Assembly (NCBI GenBank): GCA_024690605.1
Contig: JAILOV010000031.1
Span: 1 to 60,496 of the forward strand
DNA length: 60,496 nucleotides
Direction: 5' to 3'
DNA from: Lachnospiraceae bacterium
Lineage (GTDB): Bacteria; Bacillota; Clostridia; Lachnospirales; Lachnospiraceae
Shown: positions 17,302-26,261 of the stretch, piece by piece
Position numbering within the stretch: the stretch's first letter is position 1
Layout of the letters: each line of letters starts with the position of its first letter
The notes under the pieces: model-generated
The model's database searches: none
Told to the model about the DNA's origin: nothing
Seen by the model: only the letters and a program-made list of their open reading frames with translations
Program-made: the position numbers and the translations under genes

Positions 17302-18924
17302 ATGAACAACATTGTCGAGAAACTGAAAGAAATTCTCGAGAAGGTCAAGGAGTGGTGGAACCGCTTCACCACGAGGCAGAAGACCATCATCGTGATCTCG
17401 GCCGCCGTGGCCGTGGTCGCCATCGTGCTGGTCATCAATCTCCTGAACCAGCCGCACTATGTGTTCCTGCTCACGGCGGAAGACACGACCCAGTCCTCGG
17501 AGATCAAGACTCTCTTTGATGAGAACGGGATCAACTACCAGCTCTCGGATGACGCGCTGGACTACCGGGTGCTCGAGGAACAGGTCTCACAGGCAAGGCT
17601 TCTTCTGGGCGCCAACGCAATCCAGTCCACGGCCTACACGATCGACAATGTCACGAACGGCAGCTTCTCCACCACGGAATCCGACAAACAGAAAAAATAT
17701 GTCGTTTATCTGCAGGGAGAGCTGAAGACGGATATCGAGGCGCTCGACGCGGTGGAAACGGCGATCGTCAAGCTTCATCTGCCGGAGAACGACGGAACGC
17801 TCCTGAACGCCAATCAGGAATCCAACGCCAGCGTCACACTCAAACTCGTCAAGAACGCAAGCTTTGACGCGGACAACGCGGCATTCCTCGCTCGGTTCAT
17901 CGCGACGGCGATCGGCAATGAGACGACGGACAACATCGTCATCATGGATACCGACGGCAACATGCTCTTTGCCGGCGGCACGGATTCGACGGCATCGGGG
18001 CTGGCCAGCACGACCCTCTCGGTCAAGCAGAAGGCCGAGCAGATGGTGAAGAGCGAAGTCAAGAATGTGCTCCTGGGCACGAGCATCTATGACAATGTCG
18101 AGGTGGCCGTCAATCTGGCCATGGATTTCTCCAACAAGGAGAACACGACGCATGAATACTATCCGCCGGAAGGCGCGACGCAGGGCGTTCTTTCCCATGA
18201 GGACAGCTACGAATCCGAGACGCGCAACGGCCCCGGCGACATCCCGGGAACGGACACCAACTCCGACACGACCTATGTCCTGCAGGATAATGAGATCACC
18301 TATCAGACCGTTGAGGAGATGAACAAGGACTATCTGCCCAACGAATCGATCACGAAGACCTATTCCACGGCGGGCAACATCGACTATGACAAGTCCACGC
18401 TTTCGGTAGCGGCGATCGACTACAACGTGATCTCCGAGGATGATGCAAAGAACCGCGGACTTCTGGACGACACGACCTGGGAGGAGTATAAAGCGGCCAA
18501 CAGTGAGCGTGTGCGGATGGAACTGGATCCCGATATGGTGCGTCTTGCCGCGCAGGCGACAGGCATTCCGGAGATGAACATCGCGCTGGTCGCCTATCGT
18601 GAAAACGTGTTCATCGACAGAGAGGGCGGTATCGTCGGTCTGACCGACATCCTGCAGATCATCCTGATCATCCTGATCCTGGGCCTGCTTGCCTTCGTGA
18701 TCCTGCGGAGCATGCGTGTCGCCAAGGGTGAGGCCGAAGAGCAGCAGCCTGAGGAGCTTTCCGTGGAGCAGCTTCTTGAGTCACAGCCTGAGGAGGAGAT
18801 GCTTGAGAACATCGAGGTCAATGAGGGGAGCGAGCTCAAGCGCCTGATCGAACAGTTTATCGAGGACAATCCGGAAGCAGCGGCGAATCTGCTGCGCAAC
18901 TGGCTGAGTGAGGACTTTGCATAA
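17302..18924 (+). CDS. fliF: Flagellar MS-ring protein FliF
   Basis: 540 residues. The N-terminal membrane helix (about 33-52) is followed by the secretin-like ring-building domains in the periplasmic-equivalent part. A second membrane helix (ILQIILIILILGLLAFVIL, about 450-470) precedes the acidic C-terminal tail that binds FliG. The ribosome site is GGGAGGAG. Its TAA shares a base with the fliG ATG. Confidence 0.97.
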   Translation: MNNIVEKLKEILEKVKEWWNRFTTRQKTIIVISAAVAVVAIVLVINLLNQPHYVFLLTAEDTTQSSEIKTLFDENGINYQLSDDALDYRVLEEQVSQARLLLGANAIQSTAYTIDNVTNGSFSTTESDKQKKYVVYLQGELKTDIEALDAVETAIVKLHLPENDGTLLNANQESNASVTLKLVKNASFDADNAAFLARFIATAIGNETTDNIVIMDTDGNMLFAGGTDSTASGLASTTLSVKQKAEQMVKSEVKNVLLGTSIYDNVEVAVNLAMDFSNKENTTHEYYPPEGATQGVLSHEDSYESETRNGPGDIPGTDTNSDTTYVLQDNEITYQTVEEMNKDYLPNESITKTYSTAGNIDYDKSTLSVAAIDYNVISEDDAKNRGLLDDTTWEEYKAANSERVRMELDPDMVRLAAQATGIPEMNIALVAYRENVFIDREGGIVGLTDILQIILIILILGLLAFVILRSMRVAKGEAEEQQPEELSVEQLLESQPEEEMLENIEVNEGSELKRLIEQFIEDNPEAAANLLRNWLSEDFA

Positions 18925-19970
18925 TGCCGATTGAAGAAGGAACAGAAGGGGGATTTGATCCCAGCATACTGGAGAATGTTACCGGCCTGCAGAAATCCGC
19001 GATCCTGCTGATCGCGCTGGGACCGGAGAAATCCTCCGCGCTTTTCAAACATCTCAAGGAAGACGAGATCGAGCAGCTGACCCTTGAGATCGCGAACACC
19101 AGGAGCGTCACGCCGCAGATCAAGGAAGCAGTCATCGCCGAGTTCTATCAGGTTTGTCTCGCACAGCAGTATATCGCGGAAGGCGGTATCAACTACGCCA
19201 AGGAGCTTCTGGAAAAGGCGCTGGGTGAGGACAAGGCCATGGACGTCATCGGCAAGCTCACGGCTTCGCTCCAGGTCAAGCCGTTCGAGTTCATTCGCAA
19301 GACCGATCCGTCGCAGATCCTCACGTTCATTCAGGACGAGCATCCGCAGACGATCGCGCTCATCCTGTCCTATATGTCGCCTTCGCAGAGTGCCCTGATC
19401 CTGTCGGCGCTCTCACCGGACCGGCAGACCGATGTGGCGCGCCGTATCGCGCTGATGGACCGCACCAGTCCGGACACGATCAAAGAGGTGGAACGCGTGC
19501 TGGAATCCAAGCTTTCGAGCCTTGTCAATCAGGACTACACGATCGTCGGCGGTGTCGACGCCGTGGTCAATATCCTCAATACCGTCGACCGTGCGACAGA
19601 AAAGCACATCATGGAGACGTTGGAGATCGAAGAGCCCGAGCTTGCCGACGAGATCCGCAAGAAGATGTTCGTCTTCGAGGATATCCTGCTTCTGGACGAC
19701 CGTGCGATCCAGCGCGTGCTGCGTGATGTTGAGAACAATGACCTGGCTCTGGCCTGCAAGGGCTCCAATGAGCAGGTGCAGGCGGCGATCTTTAACAATC
19801 TGTCCAAGCGTCTGGCTGTCATGATCAAGGAGGATATGGACTTCATGGGACCTGTCCGCATGAAGGATGTCGAGGAGGCACAGCAGAAGATCGTCGGCAT
19901 CATCCGGAAGCTCGAGGATTCGGGCGAGATCGTGATCTCCAGAGGCGGAGGTGATGAGCTAGTTGTCTAA
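18924..19970 (+). CDS. fliG: Flagellar motor switch protein FliG
   Basis: 348 residues. The middle-domain motif E139-HPQT is present in FIQDEHPQTIALIL, and the C-terminal torque domain carries charged residues (IRKKMFVFEDILLLDDRAIQ). It joins FliF to the C-ring and interacts with MotA. Coupled to fliF by TAATG; fliH starts inside its last codons. Confidence 0.97.
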   Translation: MPIEEGTEGGFDPSILENVTGLQKSAILLIALGPEKSSALFKHLKEDEIEQLTLEIANTRSVTPQIKEAVIAEFYQVCLAQQYIAEGGINYAKELLEKALGEDKAMDVIGKLTASLQVKPFEFIRKTDPSQILTFIQDEHPQTIALILSYMSPSQSALILSALSPDRQTDVARRIALMDRTSPDTIKEVERVLESKLSSLVNQDYTIVGGVDAVVNILNTVDRATEKHIMETLEIEEPELADEIRKKMFVFEDILLLDDRAIQRVLRDVENNDLALACKGSNEQVQAAIFNNLSKRLAVMIKEDMDFMGPVRMKDVEEAQQKIVGIIRKLEDSGEIVISRGGGDELVV

Positions 19971-20859
19971 TCTGTATAAAGGCGCGTTTATCAGCAGGGA
20001 AGAGAAGGGCTCGGTCATCATTGATGCCAATGATCTTTTTGAGAAACGGCTCGAGGAGAAAAAACAGTTAGAGGAACTCAGGGCACTTGCGAGGCCGAGG
20101 CAGACGGGACCCGTCTCCGAGGAAGAGTTTGAACAGCTTGATCCCGATCAGCTGGAGCAGCTGACAGCGGATCAGGATCTGATGCGTGAGGCCGCCGAAG
20201 AGGACGGATCCTTCCAGGAGGGTCTGCCCATGGCGGAAGCCGGTGAGGAGCTTGTCTCCGCACAGGCGGCTCAGGAAGCGCTTGCGGCGGTGCAGGAGCA
20301 GGCGGATCAGATCATTGCGCAGGCGGAGCAGCAGGCCGAAGAGATCCGCGCCAATGCGGCGAGACTCGGTCATGACGATGGCTACAATAAGGGCTATGAA
20401 GAGGCCACCCATGCGCAGGTGATCATGGAGGCGACCTTCCAGCAAAAGGAAAAGGAACTGCAGGAGAACTGCCGCCGCATGATCGAGGACGCCGAGCCCG
20501 AGATGGTCGATGTGCTGACCAGGATCTATGAGCATGTCTTCGGTGTGCGGCTTGCGGGCGACAAATCCGTGATCCTGCACCTTTTGCAGCAGACACTTTC
20601 TCATGCGGAACCGACCGGTGATTTTCTCATCCATGCTTCCAGCGCGGACTATGACACACTGCTCGATTCCAGGGAGGAACTCCGCGAGTCGATCCCCAAT
20701 CCGAACTGCAACCTCGAGATCGTAGAGGACACGTTTCTCAAAGAAAACGAGTGTATGATCGAGACCGACGGCGGTGTCTTTGACTGCGGTGTCGGAACAC
20801 AGCTCTCCGAGCTGACCAAAAAACTGAAACTTCTTTCGTGGCAGAATCGCGACCAATGA
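19963..20859 (+). CDS. fliH: Flagellar assembly protein FliH (export ATPase regulator)
   Basis: 298 residues. The start is TTG, chosen because GGAGGTGAT lies 7 nt upstream and the N-terminus then reads MSNLYKGAFIS. The N-terminal third is acidic, followed by an Ala/Gln/Glu-rich helical segment and the FliH/V-ATPase-E-like C-terminal domain. It overlaps fliG by 8 nt. It binds and regulates the FliI ATPase. Identification rests on the C-terminal domain pattern and position; FliH proteins are divergent. Confidence 0.9.
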   Translation: MSNLYKGAFISREEKGSVIIDANDLFEKRLEEKKQLEELRALARPRQTGPVSEEEFEQLDPDQLEQLTADQDLMREAAEEDGSFQEGLPMAEAGEELVSAQAAQEALAAVQEQADQIIAQAEQQAEEIRANAARLGHDDGYNKGYEEATHAQVIMEATFQQKEKELQENCRRMIEDAEPEMVDVLTRIYEHVFGVRLAGDKSVILHLLQQTLSHAEPTGDFLIHASSADYDTLLDSREELRESIPNPNCNLEIVEDTFLKENECMIETDGGVFDCGVGTQLSELTKKLKLLSWQNRDQ

Positions 20860-20877
20860 CTTATAATATTTAGAGTC

Positions 20878-22230
20878 ATGGATACCCTAAACATCGATTT
20901 TTCCAAATATCAGAAGGCGGAGACCGGCACCTATTTCAAGATGCGCGGCAAGGTCATCAATGTGGTCGGCCTCACGATCGAATCGGCGGGGCCTGTGGCA
21001 CGCATGGGAGATATCTGCAGGATCTATCCCAAAGACAAGGACGGCGAGGGCGCGATGAGCGGCGAACCGGCGCTTTCCGAGGTTGTCGGCTTCAAAAACG
21101 GCCGGGTGCTGCTCATGCCCTATGAGAACACCTTGGGGATCGGTGAGGGGTCGATCGTTGAGAATACCGACGAGTCCCTGCAGGTCTATGTGGGTGACGA
21201 TCTGATCGGCAGGACACTGGACGGCTTCGGCAGGTTTGATACCTCTTCGGAGGATCCTGGCGGACACATCGAAGGCGGAACGCCGCGATCCGTAGAGGGG
21301 ACGCCGCCGGATGCGATGACGAGACCGCCGATCACCGATGTGCTGACGCTGGGCGTCAAGGCTGTTGACGGGTTGCTTACGATCGGCAAGGGACAGCGGA
21401 TCGGGATCTTTGCCGGTTCCGGTGTCGGCAAATCGACACTCATGGGAATGTTTGCCCGCAACACGAACGCGGACATCAATGTCGTTGCGCTGATCGGTGA
21501 GCGCGGACGTGAGGTGCGCGAATTCATCGAGAGGGATCTGGGTCCCGAGGGCATGAAGCGATCGGTCGTGGTCATCGCCACCTCCGACAAGCCTGCGCTC
21601 GAGCGCATGAAGGCCGCCAAGACCGCTACGGCGATCGCGGAGTATTTCCGTGACCGCGGCAAGGATGTGCTCCTGATGATGGACAACCTGACGCGGTTTT
21701 CGATGGCGCAGAGAGAGATCGGTCTGGCAAACGGAGAACCGCCCGTTTCGCGAGGCTATCCGCCCAGTGTCTACGCGGAGATGCCAAAGCTTCTGGAACG
21801 CGCGGGACGTTCGGAGACCGGTTCGATCACGGGACTCTACGCGGTGCTCGTGGACGGCGATGATTTCAATGAGCCGATCACCGATACGGCACGCGGGATC
21901 CTGGACGGACACATTTTCCTGAACAGGAATCTGGTGGCCAGGAATCACTATCCGGCGATCGATGTGCTCGCCTCGATCTCCAGGTGCATGGCTTCGATCG
22001 CGACATCCGAGCACAAACAGGCAGCCGGCAAGCTGAAAACGGTGCTCGCGACCTATAATGACGCGGAGGATCTGATCAATATCGGTGCCTACAAGGCTGG
22101 GGCAAACCCGCGCATCGACTACGCGATCTCCAAGATCGATGCGGTCAACGATTTTCTGATGCAGTCAACCGAAGACCGCTTCGCTTTTGATGAAGAGGTC
22201 GAGATGCTGGAGAAGATCTTCGAGGAATAA
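20878..22230 (+). CDS. fliI: Flagellum-specific export ATPase FliI
   Basis: 450 residues. The Walker A motif is G180-SGVGKST, the Walker B region is LLMMDNLTRFSMAQREI, and ISRCM segments fit the F1-beta-like ATPase. It drives type III export with FliH and FliJ. The ATG lacks a clear Shine-Dalgarno; instead TATAAT sits 10 nt upstream (20862-20867), suggesting an extra promoter or coupling to fliH. Confidence 0.97.
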   Translation: MDTLNIDFSKYQKAETGTYFKMRGKVINVVGLTIESAGPVARMGDICRIYPKDKDGEGAMSGEPALSEVVGFKNGRVLLMPYENTLGIGEGSIVENTDESLQVYVGDDLIGRTLDGFGRFDTSSEDPGGHIEGGTPRSVEGTPPDAMTRPPITDVLTLGVKAVDGLLTIGKGQRIGIFAGSGVGKSTLMGMFARNTNADINVVALIGERGREVREFIERDLGPEGMKRSVVVIATSDKPALERMKAAKTATAIAEYFRDRGKDVLLMMDNLTRFSMAQREIGLANGEPPVSRGYPPSVYAEMPKLLERAGRSETGSITGLYAVLVDGDDFNEPITDTARGILDGHIFLNRNLVARNHYPAIDVLASISRCMASIATSEHKQAAGKLKTVLATYNDAEDLINIGAYKAGANPRIDYAISKIDAVNDFLMQSTEDRFAFDEEVEMLEKIFEE

Positions 22231-22231
22231 G

Positions 22232-22681
22232 ATGGCCCGCTTTCGATATCGCATGCAGAATATCCTGAACATCAAACTGCAGCAGGAGGAACAGCAGAAG
22301 ACCGCGTTCGCCGAGGCGCAGATCAGGCTCTCGGAGGAGGAGGAGAAGCTGGAAAACCTGAAGGAACGCCGTGCGGGCTATCGCGAGGAAGGACGGGCGA
22401 TGCGGACTGAGGCATTGTCGGTGCTGGATATCATGGCCAACAATCATGCGGTCAGTGTGATGGATGACATGATCACGAGCCAGCGGTCCAATGTGGCCAG
22501 AGCCGAGAAAAATGTGGAGCTGGAGCGGCAGAAGCTGACGACGGCCATACAGGAACGCAAGATGCATGAGAAGCTCAAGGAAAAAGCGCTGGAGAAATTC
22601 CGCAGGGAAGAGATCCGCGAGGAAACAGTGATCAACGACGAGCGTTCCAGTTTTATCTACGGACAGAAGACATCCGACTGA
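22232..22681 (+). CDS. fliJ: Flagellar export protein FliJ
   Basis: 149 residues, almost entirely coiled coil with many Glu, Lys and Arg, starting MARFRYRMQNILNIK, the usual FliJ opening. The frame extends upstream into fliI, but 22232 follows the fliI stop by one base. It acts as a chaperone escort and stalk of the export ATPase. Confidence 0.92.
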   Translation: MARFRYRMQNILNIKLQQEEQQKTAFAEAQIRLSEEEEKLENLKERRAGYREEGRAMRTEALSVLDIMANNHAVSVMDDMITSQRSNVARAEKNVELERQKLTTAIQERKMHEKLKEKALEKFRREEIREETVINDERSSFIYGQKTSD

Positions 22682-22693
22682 CGGAGGAAGAGA

Positions 22694-23692
22694 ATGGCGG
22701 CAGAGAGCGCAGATTACAGCGCCTACGACGAAAAAGAACAGCGAAGGCGCATTAAAGAAGAAAAGAAGCAGTTAAAGGCCGAGGCGAAGGCAAACGCGAA
22801 GGCGCGGAAAGCAAAGCGCAAGGAGCTCGCCCATCGCGAAGCGGATCTGGATGCCGAGGATGTGGGTTCCGGTTTTGCGACGTTTGTCATCACCGTGCTG
22901 ATCATTCTGATGTGGCTCGCCATTATGGCGCTGCTCATCCGTCTGGATGTCGGCGGGTTCGGCTCGCAGGTGCTCGCCCCGGTTCTGGGCAAGGTGCCTG
23001 TGGTCAACCGCATCCTGCCGGAGGGTTCGATCACGCAGGAACCTGCAGGCGGTGCGGCCGGAACAGCAGGTACGGAGGGCGCCGAAGGTGCCGACGGCGT
23101 TTCCCCGGTGGTGCTTCCCGGAACGGACACGACATCGGGATCACCCGCAGGCGGCCTCCCGGTCGGTAATGAGAGCACCAGTGCCTACATCCGTCAGCTG
23201 GAGGGAGAACTTGCGCAGGCGCAGCAGCGCAATAACGAATATGCGCAGACGATCGCCGAGCAGCAGGCGGAGCTCGGAAGGCTCCAGCCGTTTGAGCAGG
23301 AGCAGGCCGAATTTGAGCGCGTGAAGGCGGACTTCTATGAGCAGGTCATCTACGCGGAGAACGGACCGGGTCCCGAGGATTATGCCAAATACTATGAGGG
23401 CATCAACCCGGAACTGGCACAGCAGCTCTATCAGGAGGCGATCCGTACCATGCTCGATACCGAGGAGGTGCAGAAGTACGCGCAGACCTATTCCTCGATG
23501 AAGGCCAAAAAGGCGGCCGGTATCTTTGAGGATCTGGTCAACAACAAGAATGACGCCGATCTGGCCGCGCGCATCCTGCAGCAGATGACGAGTGATGACC
23601 GCGGGGCGATCCTGGCCGTCATGGACGCCGAGGTTGCGGGTGTGCTGACGGAACTGCTGGAGCCCGAAACGTTGCCGGCGCTGGGGGAGTAA
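22694..23692 (+). CDS. ylxF: YlxF/MotE-like flagellar membrane protein
   Basis: 332 residues. A basic Lys/Ala/Glu-rich cytoplasmic start is followed by one membrane helix (FVITVLIILMWLAIMALLI, about 60-78), a Gly/Thr/Ala-rich spacer, a coiled coil (about 160-215) and a C-terminal MgtE-N-like helical domain. This is the architecture of YlxF/MotE, which lies between fliJ and fliK in Firmicutes. Its precise role is unclear, with a chaperone or stator-related function proposed. The spacer is longer than usual. Confidence 0.82.
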   Translation: MAAESADYSAYDEKEQRRRIKEEKKQLKAEAKANAKARKAKRKELAHREADLDAEDVGSGFATFVITVLIILMWLAIMALLIRLDVGGFGSQVLAPVLGKVPVVNRILPEGSITQEPAGGAAGTAGTEGAEGADGVSPVVLPGTDTTSGSPAGGLPVGNESTSAYIRQLEGELAQAQQRNNEYAQTIAEQQAELGRLQPFEQEQAEFERVKADFYEQVIYAENGPGPEDYAKYYEGINPELAQQLYQEAIRTMLDTEEVQKYAQTYSSMKAKKAAGIFEDLVNNKNDADLAARILQQMTSDDRGAILAVMDAEVAGVLTELLEPETLPALGE

Positions 23693-23702
23693 CATCTATT
23701 TG

Positions 23703-23760
23703 GCCGGGGCAACAGGTTCCCACGCGGGCCCGCTCCCGCGAGGGAACTGATCGTCCCGGC
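23703..23760 (+). other. Large structured element between ylxF and fliK
   Basis: Nested stems: GCCGGG (23703-23708) with CCCGGC (23755-23760); GTTCCC (23716-23721) with GGGAAC (23742-23747); CGCGGG (23723-23728) with CCCGCG (23735-23740). No T-run follows, so it is not a simple intrinsic terminator. It ends 20 nt before a sigma28-like promoter. Confidence 0.65.
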
Positions 23761-23780
23761 AGAAATATTTGAAATCACAC

Positions 23781-23807
23781 TAAAGTTCTTCGCCGACCTG
23801 TCGATAA
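23781..23807 (+). promoter_or_regulatory. Sigma28-type promoter of fliK-flgD-flgE
   Basis: TAAA (23781-23784), 15-nt spacer, GTCGATAA (23800-23807); one mismatch in the -10 to GCCGATAA. Predicted start near 23814, about 33 nt before fliK. Confidence 0.65.
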
Positions 23808-23846
23808 ATAAAATAGCAGGTGATCGTGTCAACAAAAGGAGTCTAC

Positions 23847-25319
23847 ATGGCAGATATCAAAGTGCAGGGTTTCGACCCGATCATGCAGATGCAGCAGCTG
23901 CAGAAGGCTGCAAAGAACGGCGAAGGTGATTTCGGAGATCTGATGGAACAGGCCGCAGGCGTGCTGGAAGCGGCAAAGCTTGCGAGAGGTGCCGGAGATG
24001 CACCGGCCGGACTTGCCGGAAACGGCAGAGGCGGCACCGAAACGGACATCATGCAGATCGGCGCCGCACAGAAGCAGAGTCCCGTAAGGGATCAGGCGAC
24101 AAAGCCGAAACAGGAAAACAAACAGAAGATCAGTCAGGACGACAGTCAGAATAACGCTCGGGTCACGGATGACAATGCGAAAACGGGGAAGGATCTCCAG
24201 GAAGCAGCCGATGACGCCGGGCGTAAAATTATTTCCGAGGTAGCGGAAAAACTCGACATCGATGAAGCGGATGTTGAGCTGGCGATGGAGACGCTGGGGC
24301 TTTCCGCGATGGAACTGCTGGATCCCGCCAATCTCACGGCTCTTCTGACGGAGCTTTCCGGTGAGAGCGATCCGATGGTTCTGGTTACCGACGCGGAGCT
24401 TTATCAGACCTTTCAGGAGCTGATGGAAACAGCGAAAGAGATCGGCATGGAAGCCGGAATTTCCCCTGAGGATGTGCAGCGGCTCGTCACGGATGAAGCG
24501 CCGGTCACAGCACAAAAGGCGGAGACCTTTGCACAGACCTTTAACGCGGCGGCTGAAGAAGCGCCGGTTCAGGTGCACACGACGCAGACGGATGCGGAAG
24601 GCAACGCGGTGGATGTGCAGGTCACCATGGAGAACGGCAATGTGGTGGCTGAGCACGTCAACCAGGAAGCGCCGGAGCACGGACAGGACGAAGACCGCGG
24701 AAACCGCGGCAGACATCAGGAGATCGATCATCGTGAGATGGCCGAGCATGTCGTGAATGAGATCGCCGGTCACATGGCGGAGCAGCAGGTGGAATTTAAT
24801 GATGTGCTGCCGCAGGAACAGGTCACCGGAACGGATACCCAGCAGATGGTTGAGATCGTCCGGCAGATCACCGAGCAGATCCGTGTCACCATCACTCCTG
24901 ATGTGACGAGCATGGAACTCACCCTTCATCCGGCGAGCCTCGGCAATGTGCAGCTCACGGTCGCGCAGGATGCGCAGGGACGGCTGGTCGCCCAGTTCGC
25001 GGTGGAAAGCGAGACCGTGCGGCAGGCGATCGAGAGTCAGGTGGCACAGCTGCAGCAGCGGCTTGACGCACAGGGCACCAGGATCGAAGCGATCGAGATC
25101 ACCCTCGCGAGCCATGGCTTTGAAAGCAGCCTGAACGGACAGCAGAGCGGTGAGCAGGCGGATGAACAGCGCGAAGCGCAGATGCGCGCATCCGGTCCCA
25201 GAGGGACGAGACGCATCGATCTCACGGATCTGGATCCCGAGGAGGAGCAGACCGAGGAAGAACGGATCGCAGCGGAGATGATGGCGGCAAACGGGAACAC
25301 AGTCGACTACACGGCTTAG
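23847..25319 (+). CDS. fliK: Flagellar hook-length control protein FliK
   Basis: 490 residues. The long, divergent Gln/Glu/Ala-rich N-terminal part acts as the ruler. The C-terminal Flg_hook domain is clear (MELTLHPASLGNVQLTVAQD, about 352-371, then an ETVRQAIESQVAQLQQRL helix). The ATG at 23847 follows AAAAGGAG; an upstream extension is rejected. A sigma28-like promoter lies directly upstream, so hook-length control may be timed with late genes. Confidence 0.93.
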   Translation: MADIKVQGFDPIMQMQQLQKAAKNGEGDFGDLMEQAAGVLEAAKLARGAGDAPAGLAGNGRGGTETDIMQIGAAQKQSPVRDQATKPKQENKQKISQDDSQNNARVTDDNAKTGKDLQEAADDAGRKIISEVAEKLDIDEADVELAMETLGLSAMELLDPANLTALLTELSGESDPMVLVTDAELYQTFQELMETAKEIGMEAGISPEDVQRLVTDEAPVTAQKAETFAQTFNAAAEEAPVQVHTTQTDAEGNAVDVQVTMENGNVVAEHVNQEAPEHGQDEDRGNRGRHQEIDHREMAEHVVNEIAGHMAEQQVEFNDVLPQEQVTGTDTQQMVEIVRQITEQIRVTITPDVTSMELTLHPASLGNVQLTVAQDAQGRLVAQFAVESETVRQAIESQVAQLQQRLDAQGTRIEAIEITLASHGFESSLNGQQSGEQADEQREAQMRASGPRGTRRIDLTDLDPEEEQTEEERIAAEMMAANGNTVDYTA

Positions 25320-25377
25320 GATCACGCGGTCGGAGATCGCAGAGGCGAAGAGAACGGAGTTTTCGGAAAGGAAAGTT

Positions 25378-26151
25378 ATGGGAGTCAGCGCAGTAGTTAC
25401 CGACGGCAAGATCGCCAACATGGAATCGGCGATGAGCAAGGATCAGAAGAGCTCATCCTCCAATGTTGACAAGGATCAGTTCATGACTCTGCTGGTCGCG
25501 CAGATGAAGTACCAGGATCCCCTGCAGCCGACCTCGAACACGGAGTACATCTCACAGTACGCGACCTTCTCCGAGCTTGAGCAGATGCAGAACATGTCCA
25601 AGTCTCTGGAACTCTCCCGTGCGAGTGAGCTGGTCGGCAAGCTCGTGGTCATCAGCCCGACCGAGGACAACATGCTGACAAGCGAGCTGCAGGGACAGGT
25701 GGACGCGGTGACCTATTCCGGCAACAAGGCCTACATCTCGGTGGGCGGCAGAACCTTCTCCGCAAATGATGTGACGCAGGTGATGAGCGATGACTACGCC
25801 ACAGCGGTAGAGGCGATCGAGATGCTCGCCGAAGAGATCGACAAACTGCCCAATATCAACGAGATCTCCCTGGAGAATCAGTCGACGATCAACGGCCTGA
25901 ACAGTATCTATCAGGCATTCTCAGCAGAGACCAAGGCACTCATGGAGCCTGCCTATGTCACAAAGCTTAACAACTATGTGAGCCGGATCGAGAGCCTGCT
26001 TGAGGTGGAGGCGGAGAACGCCAGGATCGCGGCGGAAGCAGCAGCCGAGGAAGCGGCAAAGACCGCAGCGGCCGCACAGGAGCAGACCGATGATTCCGCG
26101 GACAACACGGAGACGGAAAGAGAAGCCGCCGAAGCGCAGGCACAGACCTGA
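25378..26151 (+). CDS. flgD: Flagellar hook cap/assembly protein FlgD
   Basis: 257 residues. The hallmark FMTLLVAQMKYQDPLQP segment followed by TEYISQYATFSELEQM is at about 38-75. FlgD caps the growing hook. The usual C-terminal Ig/tudor part is short here; instead the C-terminus has a long helical Ala/Glu-rich tail (about 205-257). The ribosome site is GGAAAG. Confidence 0.92.
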   Translation: MGVSAVVTDGKIANMESAMSKDQKSSSSNVDKDQFMTLLVAQMKYQDPLQPTSNTEYISQYATFSELEQMQNMSKSLELSRASELVGKLVVISPTEDNMLTSELQGQVDAVTYSGNKAYISVGGRTFSANDVTQVMSDDYATAVEAIEMLAEEIDKLPNINEISLENQSTINGLNSIYQAFSAETKALMEPAYVTKLNNYVSRIESLLEVEAENARIAAEAAAEEAAKTAAAAQEQTDDSADNTETEREAAEAQAQT

Positions 26152-26176
26152 TAAGAGAAAACCTGAGGAAATCCTG

Positions 26177-26204
26177 TAAGGATTTGCCGCAGGGAGACCG
26201 ATAC
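26177..26204 (+). promoter_or_regulatory. Weak sigma28-like site before flgE
   Basis: TAAG (26177-26180), 16-nt spacer, ACCGATAC (26197-26204): six of eight -10 bases match. A small hairpin (AAATCC-TGTAA-GGATTT, 26169-26185) overlaps the -35. Confidence 0.3.
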
Positions 26205-26261
26205 AGGATATAGAGGCTTACAGGAAGCACAGATCACATACAGAAACGGAGGAAATGCCTT

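Noticed and set aside
23829..25439. 536-codon open frame on the minus strand opposite fliK
   Set aside because: No ribosome site, no recognisable protein features, and it mirrors the codon structure of a clear FliK gene; a shadow frame in high-G+C DNA.
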